From the NCBI GenBank assembly GCA_041908165.1, contig JAYRFV010000136.1, positions 32,414-96,413 of the forward strand: a stretch of DNA of 64,000 nucleotides. The letters run 5' to 3'. Below, piece by piece: positions 50,702-59,712 of the stretch (the first letter of the stretch is position 1; every line of letters begins with the position of its first letter). The DNA is from JACQZU01 sp041908165 (GTDB lineage Bacteria; Acidobacteriota; Holophagae; Holophagales; Holophagaceae). Made by a program: the position numbers and the translations under genes. The notes beneath the pieces were generated by a model. That model worked only from the letters and a program-made list of their open reading frames with translations, had not been told where the DNA came from and did no database searches.

Positions 50702-51577
50702 ATGGCCGACCCCTGGCGGCGCCTCCACGCGGCCCTGAAGGCGCTGGCCTGGAGCGCCCTCGCGCTGCTGTCCTCCGGCCTCGCCTGGGCCCTGCACACG
50801 CCGCGGGCCGCCACCGAGGACCTGCCCGCCCTGGTGCCCCACCAGGCCTTCGAAGCCCTGGTCGGCCTGGCCCTGTCCTGGGCCTTCCTGCGCCTGGAGG
50901 GCCGGCCGCTCGCCAGTCTCGGCCTGCGTCTCGATGCCCGGTGGCTGCGGCTGTTCGCGTCCGGCGCCGCCCTCGGAGGGGGCATCATCCTCGCGGCCGC
51001 CCTTGCGGCGGCGCTGGGCGCCGGCGTCCGCTGGAGGCCCGGAACGCCTTCCGCGGCGACCCTGCTCGCGGGCGCCTGGCTGTATCTGGCGGTCGCCTGG
51101 ACGGAGGAGCTGCACTACCGGGGCTATCCCTTCCAGCGCCTGTGCGAGGGCTTCGGCCCGGGCTTCGCCCAGGTCCTGTTCGCGGTCTACTTCGTGTACG
51201 GCCACTGGCAGAATCCCGGCATGCAGGGGGCGACGCGGGCCTGGGCCGCGCTCAACATCGGCCTCGCCTCGCTGCTGCTGGGCTACGCCTGGATCCGCAC
51301 GGGGAGCCTGGCCCCCAGCCTGGGCCTGCACTTCGGGTGGAATTTCGTCCAGGGCCCGCTGCTCGGCTTCGGGGTCAGCGGGACGCACGGGGCCTCGGTG
51401 CTGGAACCGGTGCTGCCCGAGGCCCGGACCTGGGTGCACGGCGGCACCTTCGGCCTCGAGGCCGGACTGCCCTGCGCGGTGGCCGCCGTCCTGGCCCTCC
51501 TGCTGGTGGCCCGCCTGCCCCGGGCCGGTGCCATCCTGGAAGGCAGCGAGGAGGGACCATGCCGCGACGGATCGTGA
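50702..51577 (+). CDS. CPBP-family intramembrane metalloprotease
   Basis: A 291-aa protein with about eight transmembrane helices. The ABI/CPBP motifs are complete: EELHYRG (EExxxR) at residues about 138-144, FVYGH (FxxxH) at about 164-168 and HFGWN at about 206-210, giving the Glu/His/His/Asn set that binds zinc in Rce1-like proteases. The family cleaves membrane-associated or prenylated-like peptides, or acts in bacteriocin self-immunity; the substrate here is unknown. It is closely followed by the SDR gene, which starts 18 bp inside its 3' end. Confidence 0.88.
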   Translation: MADPWRRLHAALKALAWSALALLSSGLAWALHTPRAATEDLPALVPHQAFEALVGLALSWAFLRLEGRPLASLGLRLDARWLRLFASGAALGGGIILAAALAAALGAGVRWRPGTPSAATLLAGAWLYLAVAWTEELHYRGYPFQRLCEGFGPGFAQVLFAVYFVYGHWQNPGMQGATRAWAALNIGLASLLLGYAWIRTGSLAPSLGLHFGWNFVQGPLLGFGVSGTHGASVLEPVLPEARTWVHGGTFGLEAGLPCAVAAVLALLLVARLPRAGAILEGSEEGPCRDGS

Positions 51578-52311
51578 TCACGGGCGCCAGCCGCGGCATC
51601 GGCCGCGCCGCAGCCCTTCACCTGGCCCGGGCCGAGCAGGCCAGCCTGCTGCTGCTGGGCCGCGATGCCCGCGCCCTCGAGGAGACGGCGGGGCTTGTCC
51701 GCGCGGCCGGGGGCACGGCGCGGTTCAGCGCCGGCGACGTCCGCGACCGCGCCTGGCTGCAGGCCCTGGCGAGGGACGAGGAGGCCGTTCAGGGACTGGT
51801 GGCCGCCGCCGGGATCTCCGGGGTCACGCCCGCGGCCCGGGACAGCGACGAGCGCTTCGACGGCATCCTCGCCACCAACCTCACCGGAACCTGGAACACC
51901 GTGCGGGCCTTCGCGCCGCGCATGGGCGAGGGCGGGCGCATCGCCCTGGTGGCCTCGGTGCTGGGCCGCTTCGGCGTCCCCGGCTACGGGGCCTACTGCG
52001 CCTCCAAGGCCGGCGTCATCGGCCTCGGCCGGGCGCTGGCGCTGGAGCTGGCGGACCGCGGCATCCTGGTCAACACGGTGGTGCCCGGCTGGGTGGACAC
52101 CGGCATGGCCGACAGCGGCCTCCGCGACCTGGCCAAGTCCCTCGGCGTGGACGAGGCCGAGGCCCGGCGCCGGGCCGAACGGGCCGTGCCGCTGAAGCGT
52201 TTCGGCCGCCCCGAGGAGGTGGCCGAGGGGATCGCCTGGCTGCTCAGCCCCGCCAACACCCTCATGCTCGGCAAGTGCCTCACCCTGGACGGCGGCTCGG
52301 TGCAGGACTGA
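51559..52311 (+). CDS. SDR-family oxidoreductase (FabG-like)
   Basis: A 250-aa short-chain dehydrogenase. TGASRGIG (residues about 8-15) binds NAD(P), NLTGTWN carries the Asn, the Ser is in LVASVLG, and YCASK gives the catalytic Tyr and Lys. LTLDGG near the C-terminus is the usual SDR ending. It probably reduces a 3-oxoacyl or similar ketone with NADPH. ATG at 51559 follows GAGGGA and overlaps the CPBP gene by 19 bp. It converges on the chemoreceptor gene; a GGCCGC/GCGGCC hairpin (52330-52343) between them may end both transcripts. Confidence 0.9.
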   Translation: MPRRIVITGASRGIGRAAALHLARAEQASLLLLGRDARALEETAGLVRAAGGTARFSAGDVRDRAWLQALARDEEAVQGLVAAAGISGVTPAARDSDERFDGILATNLTGTWNTVRAFAPRMGEGGRIALVASVLGRFGVPGYGAYCASKAGVIGLGRALALELADRGILVNTVVPGWVDTGMADSGLRDLAKSLGVDEAEARRRAERAVPLKRFGRPEEVAEGIAWLLSPANTLMLGKCLTLDGGSVQD

Positions 52312-52329
52312 GGCCCGTCCTCGCAGCCG

Positions 52330-52343
52330 GGCCGCGTGCGGCC
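52330..52343. terminator. Candidate bidirectional terminator hairpin
   Basis: GGCCGC (52330-52335) and GCGGCC (52338-52343) form a short GC stem between the convergent SDR and chemoreceptor genes. No T-tract on either strand, so only weakly supported. Confidence 0.25.
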
Positions 52344-52344
52344 C

Positions 52345-53808
52345 TCAGCTCGCCCGGTCCCCCAGGTAGCCCTCCAGCTCCTGCAGCTTGGCGTCGAGGT
52401 CCGCCAGCGCCCGGCCGACGCCTTCGGTGGCCTGGGTCACGGTTTCCGCAGCGCCGCGCATGGAGCCGAAGCTGTCGTTCACCTCGGTCGCCGCGGCGAC
52501 CTGCTGCTGGCTGATCCGCGCCATCCCCTCGATGTTCCGGGCCGCCTCCTGGGTGGAATCGATGATGCTGCGGAGGGTCGCCGACAGGGCCTGCGAGTCC
52601 CTCTGGCTGGCCTCCATCTGCACCCGGCTGGCGCTGAGCGTCGCGAGCGCCTCGCGGGTCCCCTGGACCACCTCGCGGATCTGCCCGTCGATCTCGCGGG
52701 TCGCCTGCTGGGTGCGCTCGGCCAGCCGGCGCACCTCCTCGGCCACCACCGCGAAGCCCTTCCCCTGCTCCCCCGCCCGGGCCGCCTCGATGGCCGCGTT
52801 CAGGGCCAGCAGGTTGGTCTGGTTGGCGATCTCGTCGATGACATTGACGATCGAGCCGATCTGGTCGCCCTTGGCGGCCAGGGCGCCGATGGTGTCGGCG
52901 GTGCGCGAGCTGCCCGCGCCGAGGTCCTCGAGGGTGCGCAGGGAGGCCTGCATCCGCTCTCCGCCCTCCAGGGCATGGCGTTCGACGGCCTCTGCGTGCT
53001 GCACGGAGGCCCCGGCTCCGCCGTGGTTGAGCCGGGCCAGCCGGTCCAGCTCCGCCAGCGAGCGGTCGATGCCGAGGAGGGCCAGGTGCTGGGCCTGGGC
53101 CGCCTTCGCCGCATCGGCCATGTCCTGGCCGATGCGCTGGGTGGCGCCGTGGACCTCGGTGGCGAGGGCCGCCACCCGCCTCAGCATCTCCTCCTGGTGG
53201 TGCGCCTGGCGCGCCGCCTCGTTCCGCGCCTGGTCCAGCTGCGCGCTGTTGCGCGCCTTCTGCCGCTCGGAGATGCCGATCACCGCGAACAGGGCGACCG
53301 CCAGCCCGAGCGCCGAGGAGAACTGCAGCTCCACCAGCCGCGCCTCGGGGATCTGGCGCAGGGGCGGCAGCAGGTCCCGGTGCACCAGCACCACGCCGAG
53401 GAGGCCGATGCCCAGCCAGACCGCGCCCTGGCGGAGGTCGCCCACCAGCAGGGCGCCGCAGGGCACCAGGGCGAACCAGAACACGTTCGAGGACATGACC
53501 CCCCGGTTCACGTGGCAGAGCCAGAACATCAGGCCCCAGATGACCGCCAGCATCAGTTCGCGCGCCGGGAACAGGCGGCCGCCGAGACGCAGCACCGGAA
53601 GCACCGCCAGGAACCCCACTATGGCGACCAGCAGGCCATCGATGGCGGCCGGCGCACCCATGGCCTTGTACTTGACCATGAAGTAGACGGAGGCCAGGGA
53701 GCCCACGAAGCAGGTGCCGACGATGCTCCGGCCGCGCGGCCCGTCCTGCAGATCCCCGCGCAGCGCGGGAGGGATCCAGAACCCGATGAATCCCGCACCC
53801 TGGGCCAC
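52345..53808 (-). CDS. Methyl-accepting chemotaxis protein
   Basis: A 487-aa membrane chemoreceptor. Residues about 15-190 hold five or six hydrophobic helices instead of the usual two helices with a periplasmic domain, so the ligand site may be within the membrane. The signalling hairpin is recognised by IGSIVNVIDEIANQTNLLALNAAIEAARAGE and GFAVVAEEVRRLAERT (residues about 340-400). The usual C-terminal NWETF-type pentapeptide for CheR is missing. The start is GTG at 53808, where AGGAGG lies 6 nt upstream; longer forms overlap the divergent gene. It could signal to the flagellum of region 1. Confidence 0.93.
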   Translation of the reverse strand: MAQGAGFIGFWIPPALRGDLQDGPRGRSIVGTCFVGSLASVYFMVKYKAMGAPAAIDGLLVAIVGFLAVLPVLRLGGRLFPARELMLAVIWGLMFWLCHVNRGVMSSNVFWFALVPCGALLVGDLRQGAVWLGIGLLGVVLVHRDLLPPLRQIPEARLVELQFSSALGLAVALFAVIGISERQKARNSAQLDQARNEAARQAHHQEEMLRRVAALATEVHGATQRIGQDMADAAKAAQAQHLALLGIDRSLAELDRLARLNHGGAGASVQHAEAVERHALEGGERMQASLRTLEDLGAGSSRTADTIGALAAKGDQIGSIVNVIDEIANQTNLLALNAAIEAARAGEQGKGFAVVAEEVRRLAERTQQATREIDGQIREVVQGTREALATLSASRVQMEASQRDSQALSATLRSIIDSTQEAARNIEGMARISQQQVAAATEVNDSFGSMRGAAETVTQATEGVGRALADLDAKLQELEGYLGDRAS

Positions 53809-53887
53809 GCAACACCTCCTCCGGGGAGTGGGTACATCATCGACCCGCAGCCGCCCGACCTTGAGCCCGGACGTGCGATAGTGGGAC

Positions 53888-54673
53888 ATGCAGTACGCGG
53901 CGCTGGCCTCGGGCTCGAAGGGGAACTGTCACGCCTTCTGCGATGGAGAGCGGACCCTGCTCGTGGACGCCGGCATCTCCCTGAAGCGCATCCGCGAGTC
54001 CCTCGCCGGCCTGGGCTGGGATCCCGGGGTGGTCCGGGCGGTCGCGCTGACCCACGAGCACTCCGACCACATCGGCGCGGTGGAGGTGCTGCTCCGGCGC
54101 ACCGACTGGGCATTCCTCGCCACCCCCGACACCAAGGCCGCGGTGGAGCGCGGGTTCCAGGTGGAGCGGGAGATCCCGGGCGACCGCTGGATCCCGCTGC
54201 GGGCCGGGCGCGCGGTCGACTGGGCGGGCTGGCGGGTGCTGCCCTTCAGCCTGCCCCACGACGCGGCAGATCCGGTTGCCTACCGCCTGGAGGCCGGCGC
54301 CTGGGCCGGGGCGGTGGCCACCGACCTCGGCCACGCCACCGCCCTGGTGGCCGACCACATCCAGGATCTCGACCTGCTCGTCCTCGAAGCCAACCACGAT
54401 GTGGACATGCTCCGCGAGGGGAGCTACCCGCCCCAGCTCAAGGCCCGGATCCTCAGCCGGGTCGGCCACCTCAGCAACGCGGCCATGGCCGGCCTGCTGG
54501 ACCGGGCCCTCGGAGCCCGGCTGCGCCACCTGGTGCTCGCGCACCTCAGCGAGCAGAACAACGATCCCGCCCTCGCCCGGCTGGCTGCGGAGGACGTGCT
54601 CCGCTCGCGGCCCGATATCGACCTCCGGCTCGCCTCGCAGCGGGAACCCTTCGCCATCCTCCCCGCATCCTGA
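53888..54673 (+). CDS. WalJ/YycJ-like MBL-fold hydrolase
   Basis: A 261-aa metallo-beta-lactamase-fold protein. ASGSKGNCHAF and LLVDAGISLKRI are the characteristic N-terminus of the YycJ/WalJ group, THEHSDH (residues about 56-62) is the metal-binding motif, and VATDLGH and AHLSEQNN supply further ligands. WalJ proteins are exonuclease-like and have been linked to DNA repair and replication. A GATAGT box ends 5 nt before its ATG, so the mRNA may be leaderless. It heads a three-gene unit with an OMP-like protein and a LolA-like protein. Confidence 0.9.
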   Translation: MQYAALASGSKGNCHAFCDGERTLLVDAGISLKRIRESLAGLGWDPGVVRAVALTHEHSDHIGAVEVLLRRTDWAFLATPDTKAAVERGFQVEREIPGDRWIPLRAGRAVDWAGWRVLPFSLPHDAADPVAYRLEAGAWAGAVATDLGHATALVADHIQDLDLLVLEANHDVDMLREGSYPPQLKARILSRVGHLSNAAMAGLLDRALGARLRHLVLAHLSEQNNDPALARLAAEDVLRSRPDIDLRLASQREPFAILPAS

Positions 54674-54685
54674 ACGGACACGACC

Positions 54686-55756
54686 ATGCCCTCGACCCGC
54701 ACCCCCCTGCTCCTCGCCTGCCTGTCCTCGGCCGCGCTGGCCCAGGTCCTCCCGGATGGCCCCGCCTTCGGCGGATCGAAGGTCTTCTCGCTCGGGTTGA
54801 ACCCCCTCGGCAACAGCGCCCGCTTCGACCAGGCCGGCAGCGGGTGGTACCTCGGCCGGGTGGCGGGGGACCTGAAATCCAAGGACCAGCCCGCCGCCTT
54901 CGACGGCCTGGCCACCCTCCCCGGGGCCGAGGCCGCCGCCCCGGCGGCCGCCCTCGCCCGGCTCTCCGAGAATCCCTGGACGCAGCGGACCCTGGGCTAC
55001 TCGCTCTCCTTCGCCAAGGCCGGGGGGATCCACGGGTCGATCTCCCGGGAGGAGAGCACCGGCGTGCTGGCCGGCCCCGACCTCGACCCCCTGCACCGGG
55101 GAAGCAGCGCCGCCCTGGCCCAGAACGGCACCACCCTGGACCTGCGCCGGGCGGTGGTGACCCGGCTGGTGACCGGGGTCGGCAGCATGGCCGACGGGGC
55201 CGCCTACGGCTTCGCCTTCCGCCTGGAGGACTGGCGCTTCGGGCAGGAGGTCCAGGCCCTCAATCCCGGCCCGGGACAGGTTCCACTGGGGGTGCCGAAG
55301 GCCGCTGCGGACTTCGCCACCACCACCCGCAAGCGGTTCGCCGCCAGCCTGGACGGCGGCGTGGTCTTCGACCTCGCCCCGGGCCTGCGGATCGGGGCGA
55401 CCGTGGACCGGATCGTGCCGGTGACCCTCGGCGACCTCAAGGAGCAGCCCCAGGTCCGCGCCGGCCTGCAGATGGACCTGGGCAGCCTGGGCCAGCTGTC
55501 GGCCGAGGCCGACCTCAACGAGGCCACCCGGATGCCCTTCGCCGCCAAGCAGAAGGGCGCGGCGGTCTCGCTGCGGATCCTGGCCAGCCCCTCGGCCCAG
55601 CTGCTCGTCGGCGCCGAGCGCCGGACCCTGGCTGGGGCGGCCGTCAACAGCCTCGGCGCCACGCTCTTCCTGACCTTCGGCGACTACCGCGTCGGCGCCG
55701 GGCTGCGGATCGGCCAGGACCGGCCCCTGCTGGGGCTGGGCGTGAAGGTCGACTGA
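54686..55756 (+). CDS. Exported beta-rich protein, probable outer-membrane barrel
   Basis: A 356-aa protein with a signal peptide (residues 1-19, LLLACLSSAALAQ) and many amphipathic strands ending in a VGAGLRIGQDRPLLGLGVKVD segment. N-terminal FGGSKVFSLGLNPLGNSARF resembles the start of UPF0164/PorV- or TraF-like outer-membrane proteins. No named domain is certain. It sits 12 bp after the MBL gene, and its stop overlaps the LolA-like ATG (TGATG). Coupling to a lipoprotein carrier fits an envelope role. Confidence 0.65.
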   Translation: MPSTRTPLLLACLSSAALAQVLPDGPAFGGSKVFSLGLNPLGNSARFDQAGSGWYLGRVAGDLKSKDQPAAFDGLATLPGAEAAAPAAALARLSENPWTQRTLGYSLSFAKAGGIHGSISREESTGVLAGPDLDPLHRGSSAALAQNGTTLDLRRAVVTRLVTGVGSMADGAAYGFAFRLEDWRFGQEVQALNPGPGQVPLGVPKAAADFATTTRKRFAASLDGGVVFDLAPGLRIGATVDRIVPVTLGDLKEQPQVRAGLQMDLGSLGQLSAEADLNEATRMPFAAKQKGAAVSLRILASPSAQLLVGAERRTLAGAAVNSLGATLFLTFGDYRVGAGLRIGQDRPLLGLGVKVD

Positions 55757-56436
55757 TGCGCGCGGCCGCGATCCTCCTGCTGGCCCTTGTCCTCCCAGGC
55801 GCAGCCGAGACCCCGCCGGTCCAGCTGCGCGAGGTGGTCGAGCGCTTCGACGCCGCCCAGGCCAAGGTGGACACCTGCCAGGCGCCCTTCACGCTCACCC
55901 TCCGGCGCGCGCTCCTGCGCACCCCCACGGTCACCCGGGGCACCCTCTACCTGCAGGGGTCCGATTTCGTCCACTTCGCCTTCGCCCCGCCGGAGGACCT
56001 GGTCCTCCACCTGACCCCCAAGGCCCTTGCCTCCTACAGTCCGGCGGCCCGCCAGGGCGAGCTGATGAAGATCGGCGTGATCCGCAACAGCAACCGCAAG
56101 TTCCTCGGCCTCGGGCAGAAGCTGTCCTTCCTCTCCGACTACTTCGTGCTCGCCCTCGGGGAGTCCAGGGAGGTCCCGGGCACCCACTTCCTGGCCCTCC
56201 AGCCGCGCACCTTGTCGATGAAGAAGCGCATGCAGGGGCTGTTCCTCTGGGTGGACCAGGCCACCTACCTGCCCCGCCAGGTGCGCTGGGTGGAGCGCGG
56301 CGGGGACACCTGGAACCTCGAGCTGGGGCCGCTCTCGCTCAACCAGGCGCTGCCGGCCTCGGTCACCTCCTTCCGGCTCCCGGAGGGGATCCCGGTGAGT
56401 CCCGAATTCAGCTTTTTCGCCACGCGGAAAAAATAA
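55756..56436 (+). CDS. LolA-like outer-membrane lipoprotein carrier protein
   Basis: A 226-aa periplasmic protein: signal peptide (residues 1-17), then VVERFDAAQAKVDTCQAPFTLTL, FVHFAFAPPEDLVLHLTPKALASYSPA, and GLFLWVDQATYLPRQVRW. This order of a half-barrel with strand pairs is that of LolA/outer-membrane lipoprotein-sorting proteins, which ferry lipoproteins or lipids through the periplasm. It differs from classical LolA in sequence, so a specialised carrier is possible. It is translationally coupled to the OMP-like gene. Confidence 0.8.
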   Translation: MRAAAILLLALVLPGAAETPPVQLREVVERFDAAQAKVDTCQAPFTLTLRRALLRTPTVTRGTLYLQGSDFVHFAFAPPEDLVLHLTPKALASYSPAARQGELMKIGVIRNSNRKFLGLGQKLSFLSDYFVLALGESREVPGTHFLALQPRTLSMKKRMQGLFLWVDQATYLPRQVRWVERGGDTWNLELGPLSLNQALPASVTSFRLPEGIPVSPEFSFFATRKK

Positions 56437-56465
56437 ATCTAAACTTGGGTTCACCGAGGCCGCCC

Positions 56466-57149
56466 ATGATCGTGACCTGCCCGTCCTGCGCGTCGCGATT
56501 CCAGTACGACGAATCGCGATTCAAGGACCTCAAGTCGAAACGCTTCCGCTGCCCCAAGTGCAGCCACATGTTCGAGGTCGCCAACCCGACCCAGCCGATC
56601 GACCTGTCCTCGCTGCTGGAGCCTGGCTCCACCGCCCAGCACGTCCTGGGCAGCGTCCCGGCCCAGGCCGACTACCTGCCGCCACCTGCGCCCGCGACCG
56701 GCGCCACGCCCTACCCCTCAGGCTTCCAGGAGCCGCCGGCCCACGACCCCACCGGCGACACCACAGCCAAGCGCAACCGCGCCGCCCTGCTCGGGGAAGC
56801 CGGACTGGGCGATACCGGCCTGCCGCCGGGCTTCCGCTTCAGCCTCGCCTTCCTTTCGGGGCCCCACGCCTCCACGGTGATGCTGCTCGGCCAGTCGCGG
56901 ATCCTCATCGGCCGCGAGGAGGGCGACATCGTCACCATGGACCCGGAGAGCTCCCGCCGCCACGCCATGATCGAGATCCTGCGCGACGGCACCGCCTGGA
57001 TCACCGACCTGAACTCCACCAACGGCGTGTTCGTGGACGGCGCCCCGATCTCCGGCCGGGCCCAGCTCGTGGACCGGACCGAATTCATGTGCGGCCGGAG
57101 CACGTTCATGATGATGATCCGCGAGGACGATCCCTACGGGATGGGCTGA
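56466..57149 (+). CDS. Zinc-ribbon and FHA domain protein
   Basis: A 227-aa cytoplasmic protein. An N-terminal MJ0042-type zinc ribbon (CPSC ... CPKC, residues about 4-40) is followed by a Pro/Ala-rich linker and an FHA domain (about 135-220) with ILIGREEGD, SSRRHA and STNGVF, the residues that bind phosphothreonine. It is likely to read phosphorylation made by a Ser/Thr kinase such as the one at 19643. ATG at 56466 is used as the residues before it are outside any domain. It is 5 bp from the TPR gene. Confidence 0.9.
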   Translation: MIVTCPSCASRFQYDESRFKDLKSKRFRCPKCSHMFEVANPTQPIDLSSLLEPGSTAQHVLGSVPAQADYLPPPAPATGATPYPSGFQEPPAHDPTGDTTAKRNRAALLGEAGLGDTGLPPGFRFSLAFLSGPHASTVMLLGQSRILIGREEGDIVTMDPESSRRHAMIEILRDGTAWITDLNSTNGVFVDGAPISGRAQLVDRTEFMCGRSTFMMMIREDDPYGMG

Positions 57150-57153
57150 CCCC

Positions 57154-58989
57154 ATGGCCGCAGACCCCTTCGCCCCGCACCTGGAACGCGCGCGCGCCCT
57201 GTTCGGGAGCGGCGAGGTGCTGCAGGCGGGGCAGATCTGGCAGGCCATCCTGAAGAAGCAGCCGGACCACGCGGAGGCCCGTGCCGGCCTGCTGCAGGTC
57301 AAGCGCTGGATGGAGGCGCGCAAGGCCCAGGAGGCCCCGGCCCCTGCGCCCGCGCAGGGGGAGGCCGCGTCGCCCTACGCCACCCGCGTCTACAAGTCCA
57401 CCGTCCCCTACAAGCCGGTCCAGCCGGCCCCCGAGCCGGAGGCGCCACCGCCCCCGCCGCCGCCTCCTCCACCCAGGCCCGCCCTCCAGCACTCCGACGA
57501 CCTCGAGCCGGTGGAGCGCCTGCTGAAGGAGGGCTGCACCCTCTACGACATGGGCCAGGCCGAGGACGCGCTGCTGAAGTGGGAGCAGATCCTCGCCCAG
57601 GACCCCGGCCACGCCCTGGCCCAGGAATACATCGCCCAGGCCCGCATGGAGCTCGGCTACGACCTGCCCGAGCCGGTCCCGCATGCCGCGCCGGCCGCGC
57701 CCGTGGCGGCCCCGCGGCCAGGGGTGGAGGAACTGCTCCGGCGTGCCTCGCAGCTCTACGAAATGGGGTCCCTGGAGCAGTCCATCGCCCTTCTGGAGGA
57801 GGCCCTCGCCGCCGATCCGGAGAATGCCGACGCGAAGCTGTTCCTCCGCCTCGCCCAGCGCGAGCTCGCGGAGTCGACGCCGCCGGTCCACAGCCTCCAG
57901 GCCCCTCCCCCCGCACCCCCGCCACCGCCGCAACCCGCGCCGCTTCCTCCTCCTCCTCCTGTGCCGCCGGAGCCCCCGGCGCGGCCCGCCGAATCCGCCG
58001 GCCGCACCGGTCCCGTGCCCAACCTCCGAGCCGCCGATGCCCTCGAGCAGAAGCTCAGCCAGGGCGAGCGCCTCCTCCAGCTGGGCCGGTTCGAGGAGGC
58101 CGGCTTCGCCTTCCAGATGGCGCTGAGCCTCGCGCCCTCCGACAGCAGGGCCACCGAGGGGCTGCGAAAGTCCCAGGAGGGGGCGCAGTCGGCACCTGCC
58201 CCCGCCGACGCGACCCTGCCGGGCATTCCCGTCGCCAAGCCGGTCCAGCCGCCGGCCGCGCTCACCGCTCCGGCACCCCCGGCACGGACCGGGCCCGCGC
58301 TGCCCCGGGGGCTCCGCGATGTGGCCGAGCACCCCCTGCTCACCTCCAACCGCTTTCTCGCCGGCGGCGCGGGACTGGTGGTGGTCCTGGGCATCGGCAT
58401 CCAGGTGCTGCAGACCTACCGGCGGGACGGCCAGCTCCGCTCCGCCGTGACCCGGGCCCGGGAGAGTGCGGTCGCCCCGGTCGCCCAGGCGGGTCAGCCG
58501 GCCTCCCTCGAGGAATCCGCCGCCGCCCTGCGCCAGGAGGCGGACGCGGTGCTCGCCTTCGACCCGGTCCGCGCCTACCACCGCGCCAAGGAACTCCTGC
58601 GCCGCGATCCGGCCGACGCCGTCGGCGCCGCGCTCCTGGAGAAGGCCAAGGCCGCCCTGCTGGCGGACCCGGTGCCCGGCGTGAGCCTCAGCGAGTTCCA
58701 GCGCCTGCTGAACAGCGGCGACCTGGAGGGCGCCGAGCGCGCCATCGACGCCCTGCTGCGCGCCAAGCCCGACGACCCCGACCTGGTCCAGCGCGCCGCC
58801 CGCCTGGAGCGCGTGCTGGCGGGCCTGCACGCCTCCAAGGGGGAATGGGCCGAAGCCCGGACCGCCCTGCAGAAGGGCCGCGCCTTCGTCCCCGAGGAGA
58901 AGTCCTGGCAGGCGCGGATCCACCTGCTCGAACGCATCCAGGCCATGCCGAAGGCGGAACACGCCGGCTGGCTGCCCTTCCTCGGCTAG
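57154..58989 (+). CDS. Multi-TPR membrane protein with Pro-rich linkers
   Basis: A 611-aa protein with TPR pairs at residues about 5-55, 115-165, 190-235 and 285-330, separated by proline-rich linkers (PPPPPPPPPP near residue 97). One transmembrane helix follows (about 400-420, GGAGLVVVLGIGIQVL), then a further helical TPR-like region (about 440-605). Probably a signalling or assembly scaffold with parts on both sides of the membrane. It starts 5 bp after the FHA gene, so the two likely work together. Confidence 0.8.
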   Translation: MAADPFAPHLERARALFGSGEVLQAGQIWQAILKKQPDHAEARAGLLQVKRWMEARKAQEAPAPAPAQGEAASPYATRVYKSTVPYKPVQPAPEPEAPPPPPPPPPPRPALQHSDDLEPVERLLKEGCTLYDMGQAEDALLKWEQILAQDPGHALAQEYIAQARMELGYDLPEPVPHAAPAAPVAAPRPGVEELLRRASQLYEMGSLEQSIALLEEALAADPENADAKLFLRLAQRELAESTPPVHSLQAPPPAPPPPPQPAPLPPPPPVPPEPPARPAESAGRTGPVPNLRAADALEQKLSQGERLLQLGRFEEAGFAFQMALSLAPSDSRATEGLRKSQEGAQSAPAPADATLPGIPVAKPVQPPAALTAPAPPARTGPALPRGLRDVAEHPLLTSNRFLAGGAGLVVVLGIGIQVLQTYRRDGQLRSAVTRARESAVAPVAQAGQPASLEESAAALRQEADAVLAFDPVRAYHRAKELLRRDPADAVGAALLEKAKAALLADPVPGVSLSEFQRLLNSGDLEGAERAIDALLRAKPDDPDLVQRAARLERVLAGLHASKGEWAEARTALQKGRAFVPEEKSWQARIHLLERIQAMPKAEHAGWLPFLG

Positions 58990-58992
58990 GCC

Positions 58993-59700
58993 TTGGCGGC
59001 GCGCCGGTCCTGCCCCAGCTGCCAGCACCGGCTGTCGCCGCTGGCGGTGGAGTGCCCGGTCTGCGGGCTGGCCCTCGGCCAGCGCGTGCTGCCGCGGCCG
59101 CTGCTCTTCCAGGCCAGCGCCATCCACGGCGGTCCGGAGCGGCGCGCCCGCTCCCAGGCCATCGCCACGCCGGCCCTGGGCCGGGTCGCGCCGGTCGAGG
59201 TGGAGGACCTGCCCCCACTGGAGCCGTCGCCGCCCGGGAACCTGCTGCGCACCCTCGGACCGGGGGCGGGGGGAGTGCAGGACGCCGGCGCGGACAGCAG
59301 CTCCACCTTCTGGCTGCTGGCCCGGCTCGAGGCTGGCGAGGCGCTCGCCCTGGCGATCCTCAACCTGCTGCTGGGGGCGCTCGTCCTGGTGCTGCTGCGG
59401 GTCGGGCCGGCGGCGGCCTACGGCGGGCTGTGGCCGTACCTCGCGCCCCTCCACCTCGCGGTCTCCTGGGTCCCGGTCATGGTTCCGCTGGTCCTGGTCG
59501 GCCAGTCCCCCTTGATGGCCCCGCTCGGGCTCCGCCTGGCTTCGGAACTGCCCGAGCGGAGGATGGCCTTCAGCCTCTTCCACCTGCTCTCGATCAGCCT
59601 GTTCCCGCTGTCCTTCCTGTGCATGGTCCTGACCTCGAACCACCGCTCCCTCGCCGAACTGCTCACCGGCCAGGAGATCCTCGTCGCCCGGCGCGCCTGA
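58993..59700 (+). CDS. Zinc-ribbon membrane protein (RDD-like)
   Basis: A 235-aa protein with an N-terminal CPSC...CPVC zinc ribbon (residues about 7-30), a Pro/Ala-rich segment and three or four transmembrane helices in the C-terminal half (ALALAILNLLLGALVLVLL, LHLAVSWVPVMVPLVLVG, FSLFHLLSISLFPLSFLCMVL). The arrangement resembles RDD-family membrane proteins. The start is TTG at 58993, 4 bp after the TPR gene, suggesting coupled translation. Function unknown. It is convergent with the KimA-like gene, 12 bp away. Confidence 0.72.
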   Translation: MAARRSCPSCQHRLSPLAVECPVCGLALGQRVLPRPLLFQASAIHGGPERRARSQAIATPALGRVAPVEVEDLPPLEPSPPGNLLRTLGPGAGGVQDAGADSSSTFWLLARLEAGEALALAILNLLLGALVLVLLRVGPAAAYGGLWPYLAPLHLAVSWVPVMVPLVLVGQSPLMAPLGLRLASELPERRMAFSLFHLLSISLFPLSFLCMVLTSNHRSLAELLTGQEILVARRA

Positions 59701-59712
59701 GCCGGTTCCGGC

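Noticed and set aside
52336..56436. 1366-aa plus-strand open frame joining several genes
   Set aside because: Only its last part (from 55756, LolA-like) is coding; the rest is antisense to the chemoreceptor or out of frame with the MBL and OMP-like genes.
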